NCBI GenBank assembly: GCA_947374505.1 | Contig: CANCCE010000034.1 | Coordinates: 1 to 16,900 of the forward strand | Reading direction: 5' to 3' | Source of the DNA: Comamonadaceae bacterium | GTDB lineage: Bacteria; Pseudomonadota; Gammaproteobacteria; Burkholderiales; Burkholderiaceae_C | Length of the DNA: 16,900 nucleotides | In this document: positions 1-5,405 of the stretch, piece after piece | How positions within the stretch are numbered: the stretch's first letter is position 1 | Layout: every line of letters starts with the position of its first letter | The notes under the pieces: model-generated | The model's database searches: none | Told to the model about the DNA's origin: nothing | Seen by the model: only the letters and a program-made list of their open reading frames with translations | Translations under genes and position numbers: made by a program

Positions 1-2
1 TA

Positions 3-80
3 CCAGCCGTTTTGATCGAACGGCCCGACGGCTTGGTGGCAACTCTCAATTACCTTGATGGCATGCGGGCACCGGCATGA
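3..80 (+). CDS. C-terminal end of an upstream gene, probable partner (antitoxin) of the RES toxin
   Basis: An open frame enters from the left edge and ends with TGA at 78-80; the last residues read LDGMRAPA. Its stop overlaps the next start as ATGA at 77-80, so the two genes are almost certainly co-translated. RES-domain toxins are typically preceded by an Xre/MbcA/ParS-type antitoxin in this arrangement, which makes an antitoxin the best guess. Only 25 residues are visible and they do not show a diagnostic motif, so the role rests on position only. Confidence 0.5.
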   Translation, partial: PAVLIERPDGLVATLNYLDGMRAPA

Positions 81-778
81 GCGGTGCCGGCTGGAGTCAA
101 GACTGGTTTGATGGCGGGCTGACACAGCTAGAGATGCTGGCATGGCGCGGCGTTGAGTCTCAGCACATTGTCTCGACCTTGCGGCTGGTCGACACGTCTG
201 GCGAGCAGGAGATGCTCGAAAGGTTGCTAGAGGTCAGCAAGCCCCCCGCGCCGGTCATGAAGGTGCTGAAGCACTATTTAATCTTCACGCCATTTCGATA
301 CCGGCCTGAGCATTCAAGCCGATTCCGTCCTGCGGGCTCATTGGGGCTCTGGTATGGCGCGGAAAATCTCTTTGCAGCCTGTGCCGAGGTGGCTTACTGG
401 CGAAACCGCTTTGTGCTCGAAAGTGCTGGGCTGGTCATGACCGATGTGTTAACCGTACACACTTTTTACCAAGCTAAAGTCGATGGTTTAGCGGTTGACC
501 TGATGTCACCCCCTTGGGTGGCTGCGCGTGACGAATGGATGCACGGCGCTGACTACAGCCAGACGCATGCTTTAGCAGAAGCCGCACGCAACAAGGGCGT
601 GCAGTGGATTTGCTATGAGTCGGTGAGGGCAGAGGGGAACCGTTGCGCAGCGGTACTGGACGTTGAGGCGGTTGACATGGTGAGCAGTGACTCACAGCAC
701 CAAACTTGGCAATGCAAGGCAAATCGAAGCTCGGTCATGATGCAGCAAGGTTCCGAGTGCTTTGTCTGGAATTTTTAG
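77..778 (+). CDS. RES-domain protein, NAD+ phosphorylase-type toxin
   Basis: This 233-residue protein has a RES domain in its C-terminal two thirds. Visible hallmarks are the arginines in SSRFRPAG (about residues 80-87), WYGAE (92-96), the glutamate in CAEVAYWR (about 104) and the serine in CYESVR (about 182). These match the conserved Arg/Tyr/Glu/Ser set after which the family is named. Characterised RES toxins (MbcT, Res) degrade NAD+ and stop growth unless an Xre/MbcA-type antitoxin blocks them. The first 65 or so residues are an extension of unknown role. The start overlaps the upstream stop as ATGA, fitting a TA operon. It lies just outside the left repeat of the integrated element, so it belongs to a separate, perhaps older, insertion. 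The enzymatic assignment comes from family membership. Confidence 0.85.
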   Translation: MSGAGWSQDWFDGGLTQLEMLAWRGVESQHIVSTLRLVDTSGEQEMLERLLEVSKPPAPVMKVLKHYLIFTPFRYRPEHSSRFRPAGSLGLWYGAENLFAACAEVAYWRNRFVLESAGLVMTDVLTVHTFYQAKVDGLAVDLMSPPWVAARDEWMHGADYSQTHALAEAARNKGVQWICYESVRAEGNRCAAVLDVEAVDMVSSDSQHQTWQCKANRSSVMMQQGSECFVWNF

Positions 779-869
779 CGATCAGTGAGAGTGCTCGCGC
801 TACAAAGGTGTGCTACAAATAAGGCTGATCAACTGGTGGTGTAGAGGGGCGTCGAGTATTGGGTTCGAT

Positions 870-971
870 CCCCGCCAGCCGCACCAAACCAGCCAACGCC
901 ACCCTTCGCGGTGGCGTTTTTGTTGGCCTAAAGCCTATGTTTAGTCGGCTTTTCTGGACATTCGACTTCGC
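870..971 (+). repeat. Left direct repeat, probable attachment site
   Basis: Bases 870-941 are identical to 8118-8189 (72 bp). After a short mismatched patch with a one-base indel, 947-971 again equal 8196-8220. The repeat begins inside an RNA-gene-like 3' end (CCCCGCCAGCCGCACCA) and includes a terminator hairpin, as expected for elements that integrate at the 3' end of a tRNA or tmRNA gene. Immediately upstream, 861-869 continue a plausible T-arm that the right copy lacks. Confidence 0.8.
895..921 (+). terminator. Rho-independent terminator in the left repeat
   Basis: The stem AACGCCACC (895-903) pairs with GGTGGCGTT (910-918) around a 6-nt loop and is followed by further T residues to 921. 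Its place 10 bases after the CCA end fits the native terminator of the RNA gene that served as the integration target. The same hairpin is present in the right repeat. Confidence 0.75.
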
Positions 972-1175
972 GGTGCGCCGTCGATGCGCGTGAACAACCG
1001 GGGTTAAAAAGGGTTTGTAGCCGGGTTTGGCCTTCTTTGGTCAGATGCGCAACCCTGCAATTTGCCGCTCGGCCATGCTGAGCAAGGGTTTCGGCGTTTC
1101 GCTGGGGCCTCGTCGCGCGGGCGCGTTCGCGTTGTGAAACCTGCGTAACGCAGTTGAAAATTCTTGAGGGCTGAG

Positions 1176-1439
1176 TCAGCTAGTCTTCGGACTGTCGTTC
1201 GTCACGGGTTTGTTGCGTCCTAATCGCTTCTCGACATCTTTGAGAAAGTCTGATGGTCGGACGTCCAGCGCATCGCACAGTCGATAGAGCATCCGCACGC
1301 TCGGACTGTTCTTGCCCAACTCAATGAGCGAGATGTAGTTGCGATCGACATCCGCGCGCAGTGCCAAGTCTGTCTGACTCCACTTACGACGTGTGCGTAG
1401 GCCGCGAAGGGCCTGCCCGAATGCTTGATCTGGTTCCAA
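1176..1439 (-). CDS. XRE-family HTH transcriptional regulator of the cargo operon
   Basis: This 87-residue protein is nearly all one XRE/Cro-CI helix-turn-helix domain. LRGLRTRRKWSQTDLA (about residues 11-26) forms the first helices, and DRNYISLIELGKNSPS (32-47) is the recognition region with the typical YIS.IE.G...PS signature. The start is a TTG at 1439-1437; an in-frame TAA lies just upstream and no ATG fits, so this is the only reasonable start. No clear Shine-Dalgarno is visible. The gene is divergent from the cargo operon starting at 1489, and an imperfect palindrome sits between them. This suggests repression of itself, the operon, or both. It could equally be the antitoxin-like component of the module. 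Confidence 0.85.
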   Translation of the reverse strand: MEPDQAFGQALRGLRTRRKWSQTDLALRADVDRNYISLIELGKNSPSVRMLYRLCDALDVRPSDFLKDVEKRLGRNKPVTNDSPKTS

Positions 1440-1443
1440 AACA

Positions 1444-1465
1444 CTTGCTTAATTTATTGAGCAAG
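1444..1465. promoter_or_regulatory. Palindromic operator candidate between the XRE gene and the cargo operon
   Basis: CTTGCTTAA (1444-1452), four bases, then TTGAGCAAG (1457-1465) form an inverted repeat with one mismatch in nine. It starts 5 bp from the TTG start of the XRE gene and ends 24 bp before the ATG of the first cargo gene. A protein bound here could control both directions. Binding is inferred. Confidence 0.55.
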
Positions 1466-1488
1466 AGTCGCTTACAAGGCACTATGAA

Positions 1489-2196
1489 ATGCTGCATATA
1501 TACGGCAGAATTGACTGCATGTACCTTGGTTCAGAATTCCATCGCTATTGGGCTAGATGTGGCCTACAAGATAAACACCCTGACGATGTTGCATATCTCC
1601 ACGACTCACCATTTGTCCATGATGTGAGGCCTTGTCCGTTTGATGGTCCGCTAGAAAAGGCAAAGGTAGTGATTTGTTTGGCGAATCCGAACTACGGGGA
1701 CGGCAGAGATGTCGCGAAGCTAAACCAGCTGGTTATGAATCTTCGTTCTGGTGAGGAGGGGCTCCCCGAAGAATTTGATGACTACTACCGATCGCGAATC
1801 GCAAGACCTATGGGTATCCCCCTGGAGCTGCTGAGAAATCAGGTCGCAGTGCTCAATATATGCCCATACGCATCAGTCCGCATGTCGGGTGAGGCCATTA
1901 GAAGTGCCGCTGGTCTGCCTAGTGTTTGGCAAGCCCAAAAATATCTGCGTGAGGTCTTGATACCCCGAGCGCAAACTGGGAACATTTACTTGCTTTTTAT
2001 AAGAAAGTTGCAACTCTGGGGAATCACACAAAGCCTAGAGGAACATGGCAACCTGCGCGTGATTAAGAATCTAGCAATAAGTGGCGTGATGCCCAAGATC
2101 TTGGGACAAGAGATTCGGGAATGGCTAGTCAGGAAGAGATACATAACCAACCTGAACCAGTGTGAATCAGAAGCCCACGAAAATTCACAAGTATGA
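1489..2196 (+). CDS. Hypothetical protein, tentatively uracil-DNA glycosylase-like fold; first cargo gene
   Basis: The gene encodes 235 residues. The block CPFDGPLEKAKVVICLANPN (about 49-68) and the later VLNICPYAS (121-129) resemble the P..G....A.VV.L..NP and ...PY.S signatures of proteins with a uracil-DNA glycosylase-like fold. LPSVW (143-147) and the segment IYLLFIRKLQLWG (166-178) would be later core elements. This is pattern recognition only, and a catalytic water-activating residue cannot be assigned with confidence. AAGG at 1476-1479 is 9 nt before the ATG at 1489, which favours this start over the out-of-frame ATG at 1484. The stop overlaps the macro-domain start as ATGA, so the two products are probably made together and may act together. 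If the fold is right, the substrate could be a modified base or an ADP-ribosylated nucleotide. Confidence 0.75.
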   Translation: MLHIYGRIDCMYLGSEFHRYWARCGLQDKHPDDVAYLHDSPFVHDVRPCPFDGPLEKAKVVICLANPNYGDGRDVAKLNQLVMNLRSGEEGLPEEFDDYYRSRIARPMGIPLELLRNQVAVLNICPYASVRMSGEAIRSAAGLPSVWQAQKYLREVLIPRAQTGNIYLLFIRKLQLWGITQSLEEHGNLRVIKNLAISGVMPKILGQEIREWLVRKRYITNLNQCESEAHENSQV

Positions 2197-2699
2197 AAAT
2201 TCAAATTGCATACGGCAACATCGTCAAGCAGCCAGATGCGGAAGCAATCGTTAACAGCGCTAACGCCAACTTGCGTCTCGGCTCAGGCGTTGCTGGCGCG
2301 ATTCACACTGCAGCCGGGCCTGAGTTGGAGGCCTACTGCAAACCATTTGCCCCAATCGCGCTGGGTGATGCCGTACTCACGCCGGGATTTTTGCTGCCCA
2401 ACAAGTGGGTGATTCATGTTCGCTCGGCGCATTACATGAACGACTCTGAGCCAGAGCAAAAAATGCGGCAGGCGATTGAGTCGATGCTCAAGGTTGTCGG
2501 CGAGAACAATATTCGTAGCGTGGCAATGCCCGCAATCGGCATTGGCGTTTTCAAGTTTCCAATTGAGCTAGCCGCACAGATCACTGCACAAGCATTGGCT
2601 AAAGCCTCGACGCTGGCACCCCAACTTGAGTGGCTGCGACTTTGCGTCTCAGACACAGCCTTGGTTGAAATTTACCAGTGTGCAATTGCTGCCGATTAG
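2193..2699 (+). CDS. Macro-domain protein (ADP-ribose binding or hydrolysis)
   Basis: This 168-residue single-domain protein is clearly a macro domain. It shows YGNIVKQPDAEAIVNSANAN (7-26), LRLGSGVAGAIHTAAG (27-42) and the diphosphate loop PAIGIGVFKFP (113-123). Macro domains bind ADP-ribose, and many remove it from proteins or nucleic acid. Two points stand out. The adenine-contacting Asp of the usual GDI motif is Asn here (GNI, residue 9), and the GVD motif of MacroD/YmdB hydrolases reads GVA (residues 32-34), as in the archaeal AF1521 type. Activity may therefore differ, and a sensor role is possible. It is translationally coupled to the upstream gene by a 4-bp overlap. A DarG-like antitoxin role was considered, but no DarT is next to it. 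Confidence 0.92.
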   Translation: MKIQIAYGNIVKQPDAEAIVNSANANLRLGSGVAGAIHTAAGPELEAYCKPFAPIALGDAVLTPGFLLPNKWVIHVRSAHYMNDSEPEQKMRQAIESMLKVVGENNIRSVAMPAIGIGVFKFPIELAAQITAQALAKASTLAPQLEWLRLCVSDTALVEIYQCAIAAD

Positions 2700-2736
2700 G
2701 CTGTAAATCGAAGTTGCGGAAAGGGGAGATATAAAG

Positions 2737-3081
2737 ATGTCGTACAACACTTATTTCGACGATGTAGAGAATCAGCTTATCCAAATTACCGACGCAAGGA
2801 AAAATGCAAATATGGTTGTTTGGATTTTCCTTCCTCTTGCATTTTTCGCGCATGCAGTCGTTCTCGCTGCAGTTGTGTGGGCTGTGGGTTGGCTATTTGG
2901 CAACTCGCCGACAGCGGTCGGAGTTACATGCGCTGCATACATTAGTGCAGTCATTGGATGGGCGGTGGGACAGGTCCATGAAATAGTGACACGAATGGCC
3001 GTACATGCGACTTCCGTTCACGACGAGGTTTTGCTAGTCAAGGAACTTGTAGAAGATGAGCAGCGAAAAAAGGTGCGTTAA
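2737..3081 (+). CDS. Small two-helix membrane protein, unknown function
   Basis: This 114-residue protein has two predicted membrane spans: about residues 26-51 (MVVWIFLPLAFF through VGWLFG) and about 57-77 (PTAVGVTCAAYISAVIGWAV). A short N-terminal segment precedes them, and a charged C-terminal tail follows, ending in EDEQRKKVR. A strong Shine-Dalgarno AAGGGGAG (2721-2728) lies 8 nt before the ATG. It starts 37 bp after the macro-domain gene in the same direction and is probably in the same operon. No family is recognised. Small membrane proteins are common as killing or anchoring partners in defence modules, so a membrane effector role is possible but unproven. Confidence 0.75.
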   Translation: MSYNTYFDDVENQLIQITDARKNANMVVWIFLPLAFFAHAVVLAAVVWAVGWLFGNSPTAVGVTCAAYISAVIGWAVGQVHEIVTRMAVHATSVHDEVLLVKELVEDEQRKKVR

Positions 3082-3111
3082 GCGTAAGTGGAACCCCAGT
3101 AATAAAACGAT

Positions 3112-3879
3112 ATGAAGTGGTCTGCAATTGATCTCGGCCCTCAGCCTTCCGATGTACCAGAGTGGCTGGCGCACGTCACTGCGGAGACCATGCGAGAAGA
3201 GTCATTACCTTTACGAGAAATACTTGACGGATCACTTTACTACCCATCATGCGGAAGCGACGGTGGGCCTGTGAAGCACTTGGGACCGTGGTTCCAAAGT
3301 TTTGTCTACGTCGACTATGGGTATCGCCGTGATGAATTTTTGGGACAGCTGGTTAAAGCCCCGTTTTCAGGCTACCAAATAATGGGTGTGCGGAGTGTGT
3401 CGTCGAACGAATTGGCGCCACGCGGTTGGGACCAGTCAGCCCTATCCAAGGAGGAAAATGAAAGTGCGCAGGACTACGCCAGAGACTGGCGGAAGAAGCC
3501 ATTTTGTGAGTGGGTTGTATTCGAGCGAGAGACCTCAAGGCCGATAAGCCACGGGCCGCAACGCTTCAGTTTGCTGTATCTGTGTGCTGATGGAGCTCAA
3601 GCCTTTAATACGCTGTATGTAAGCAACAAGCTGCGACCGGGTGCAATCGCGGTGATACAACCAGGTCATGCGTTTGGAATGAATTGGACTGACTTCACAG
3701 ACTCGCAGGCCGTTCTGGCACGGGTAGTGATGGGCAACCCGGCGGGGGTACCTGACTACTATATTTACGGCGGACGAGGTGCTCGTAAAGATTTAACCGA
3801 CACGTGGCCGTTGTATTCGACGAACGTTGGATGGTACAAATATCACACACTAGGCAATGTCGGGGCTTGGACGGCTTAG
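3112..3879 (+). CDS. Unrecognised 255-residue protein, last cargo gene
   Basis: A soluble protein without signal peptide or membrane span. It is rich in aromatic residues and has ordered-looking blocks: SLYYPSCGSDGGPVKHLG (about 41-58), SFVYVDYGYRRDEF (63-76), FCEWVVFER (about 131-139), FSLLYLCADGAQAFNTLY (about 152-169), VIQPGHAFGMNWTDF (about 181-195) and YYIYGGRGARKD. The Asp/Tyr/His-rich motifs look like an enzyme active site, but no family can be named with confidence. It begins 30 bp after the membrane-protein gene without an obvious ribosome binding site, so its translation may depend on upstream genes. It ends the cargo operon, convergent with the integrase. Confidence 0.75.
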   Translation: MKWSAIDLGPQPSDVPEWLAHVTAETMREESLPLREILDGSLYYPSCGSDGGPVKHLGPWFQSFVYVDYGYRRDEFLGQLVKAPFSGYQIMGVRSVSSNELAPRGWDQSALSKEENESAQDYARDWRKKPFCEWVVFERETSRPISHGPQRFSLLYLCADGAQAFNTLYVSNKLRPGAIAVIQPGHAFGMNWTDFTDSQAVLARVVMGNPAGVPDYYIYGGRGARKDLTDTWPLYSTNVGWYKYHTLGNVGAWTA

Positions 3880-3892
3880 GTGGCATAAACAG

Positions 3893-3923
3893 GCGAACGA
3901 GGCCCCGCGAAACGGGTGTTCGC
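3893..3923. terminator. Nested stem-loop between the convergent cargo operon and integrase
   Basis: GCGAAC (3893-3898) pairs with GTTCGC (3918-3923). Inside it CCCG (3904-3907) pairs with CGGG (3913-3916) around CGAAA. It sits in the 73-bp gap between convergent genes, where a bidirectional terminator is expected. There is no T-run, so intrinsic termination would be weak and the call is tentative. Confidence 0.35.
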
Positions 3924-3952
3924 TACCTCAAACATCGTGACTTGTGGCCGCC

Positions 3953-5203
3953 CTATATGGATGACCTCGTAGCGCTGCGAAGTGGCGCTTCGGGTTGTCT
4001 AAAAAATGCTGACTCGCTCACCCTCAGTGTCTCGCAGTAATCGGCCCACCATTGGTACATGGTTCGGCGCTCTGGCAGGTATTTAGCCTTGTTATAGATC
4101 GACCTGATGTCTCCGTGCACATGCGCCAACGCTGCCTCAATGACGTCAGGATGGTGGCCGTTTTCGTTGAGCAACGTGGATGCGGAAGTGCGAAACCCGT
4201 GCACCGTCATGCGGCCCCGGTAGCCCAATCGAACCAATGCGTAGAGCATGGTGTTTTCGCTAATCGGCTTGCTCCGAGAAAAAAGGCACGGGAATATGAA
4301 GTCCGAATTACCAGTGACGGGTTCAAGCATCTGAAGCAAGTCGACTGCTTGTGTGGACAGCGGCACAAGGTGTAGCTCCTTCATTTTCATGATTTCTGCA
4401 GGGATGCGCCACAGCCGATTCGTCCAATCGATTTGCTCCCAGCGGGCCAGCCGAATCGACTGGCTGCGCTGAAATGTCAGGAGTGTGAACTCCAGTGCTG
4501 CTTTGGTGGTGTACTCGCCTTGGTACTCGTCCATGGCGCGTAGAAGCTCTGCAAATTCTTCCGGCGTTGTAATTGCTGCGAAGGTCTTTTGCCGATGCGG
4601 AATCAGGGCATCTTTAAGTGCCGCAGCAGGGTCACTGACTGCGCGACCTGTGGAAATCGCAAAGCGAAAAATTGCGGCGGCTTGCTCAAGCAGGGTGTGC
4701 GCCTGATCGGTTTTTCCGCAAGCCTCTATGGGGCGAAGCACTGATAGCAGTAATGGTGCACTAATTTTCGTAATGGCCTCTTTACCGAGTGCAGGAAATA
4801 GATGACGCGAGACCAGTGTCGTAATTTTCCGGCGGTAGGACTCAGACCAATGGGATCCACGGATTCGAATCCATTCCTCCGCGAGCTGCTCGAAGGTGTC
4901 CTCCGCCGCAACGCGTATCTCCTCCTTCTCTCGCTTTTCTGCTTCCCGTGGGTCAATGCCTTGCACACGAAGTCCTCGTGCTGCCTCGGCACGTTCTCGC
5001 GCGGTCTTAAGGCTAATGTGCGGGTACTCGCCAAGCGTAAGCGTTTGGTCCTTGCGGGTGACGGGATGCGTGTACCTGACTGCAAAGACTTTTCGGCCAC
5101 TCGGATGGCAAAGGACGTGCAGACCATTCCGGCCACCGTCAAAAAGCTTTTTGGTCTTGGGTGGCTCAGGGCGGAATTGTTTTATGGCTGTGTCAGTGAG
5201 CAT
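3953..5203 (-). CDS. int: P4-type tyrosine integrase
   Basis: The 416-residue protein begins MLTDTAIKQFRPEPPKTKKL, the standard N-terminus of P4-family integrases; an extension to 5308 is possible but lacks family support. Order of domains: the N-terminal DUF4102-type DNA-binding domain (about 1-90), the SAM-like core-binding domain (about 103-200) and the catalytic domain (about 210-400). Catalytic residues are visible: Arg in TFQRSQS (about 246), HGFR (335-338), His in ALAHVHGD (about 361) and the nucleophile Tyr in SIYNKAKYL (about 370). The usual Glu of the R..E box is Ser. The enzyme would recombine attP with the RNA-gene 3' end now seen as direct repeats. It lies mid-element, about 2.9 kb from the right repeat and 3.0 kb from the left, unlike P4, where int abuts att. 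It appears intact. Confidence 0.92.
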   Translation of the reverse strand: MLTDTAIKQFRPEPPKTKKLFDGGRNGLHVLCHPSGRKVFAVRYTHPVTRKDQTLTLGEYPHISLKTARERAEAARGLRVQGIDPREAEKREKEEIRVAAEDTFEQLAEEWIRIRGSHWSESYRRKITTLVSRHLFPALGKEAITKISAPLLLSVLRPIEACGKTDQAHTLLEQAAAIFRFAISTGRAVSDPAAALKDALIPHRQKTFAAITTPEEFAELLRAMDEYQGEYTTKAALEFTLLTFQRSQSIRLARWEQIDWTNRLWRIPAEIMKMKELHLVPLSTQAVDLLQMLEPVTGNSDFIFPCLFSRSKPISENTMLYALVRLGYRGRMTVHGFRTSASTLLNENGHHPDVIEAALAHVHGDIRSIYNKAKYLPERRTMYQWWADYCETLRVSESAFFRQPEAPLRSATRSSI

Positions 5204-5352
5204 GGCGATGTAAGTTATGCAGTTATGGACGTGCTGCGCGGCAAGAAACAGCAAAACACGACTGCAAAAATTTTCGGTTGGAACAAGGAAAAGACAAACC
5301 ATTCCCACGGGAAGTCGGTGGGAATAGTCGTGGACATGGCGTAAGCGGCCTT

Positions 5353-5403
5353 GGTGGGGGCGGCCCTTTTTTTACCTAAGAAAAATAAAGGGCCGCTGCC
5401 ACC
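5353..5403. terminator. Long inverted repeat after the replication gene
   Basis: GGTGGGGGCGGCCCTTT (5353-5369) is the reverse complement of 5387-5403 at 15 of 17 positions, with a 17-nt loop that is itself T- then A-rich. It lies immediately 3' of the minus-strand replication gene, which stops at 5406, and upstream of the integrase, so it could end replication-gene transcripts and isolate int. The A/T tracts lie inside the hairpin, so it could also be a structural or origin-like element. Confidence 0.55.
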
Positions 5404-5405
5404 AC

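Larger units (their letters stand above)
779..1175. other. Non-coding stretch holding the left attachment repeat
   Basis: No convincing gene lies between the RES gene and the XRE regulator. The stretch holds an RNA-gene-like 3' end (T-arm-like GGTTCGATCCC followed by GCACCA, about 862-885), the left direct repeat, a terminator hairpin, and then diverged sequence. That diverged sequence still resembles the DNA downstream of the right repeat as far as about 1060. No complete tRNA cloverleaf could be built upstream of 885. Confidence 0.6.

Noticed and set aside
790..885. A complete tRNA or tmRNA gene ending at the GCACCA of position 885
   Set aside because: Only the T-arm-like and acceptor-like 3' part is present; no matching 5' acceptor strand, D-arm, anticodon arm or tmRNA tag sequence can be found upstream.
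1361..1627. 88-residue plus-strand open frame across the XRE promoter
   Set aside because: It runs antisense through the XRE gene, crosses the operator and overlaps the cargo gene in another frame; no domain is recognisable.
1489..2699. DarT-DarG toxin-antitoxin pair
   Set aside because: The macro domain is DarG-like in position, but the upstream protein lacks a DarT-type ADP-ribosyltransferase N-terminus and looks more like a UDG-fold protein.
4802..5344. 180-residue plus-strand open frame inside the integrase
   Set aside because: Antisense shadow of a clearly recognised integrase, with no family features.
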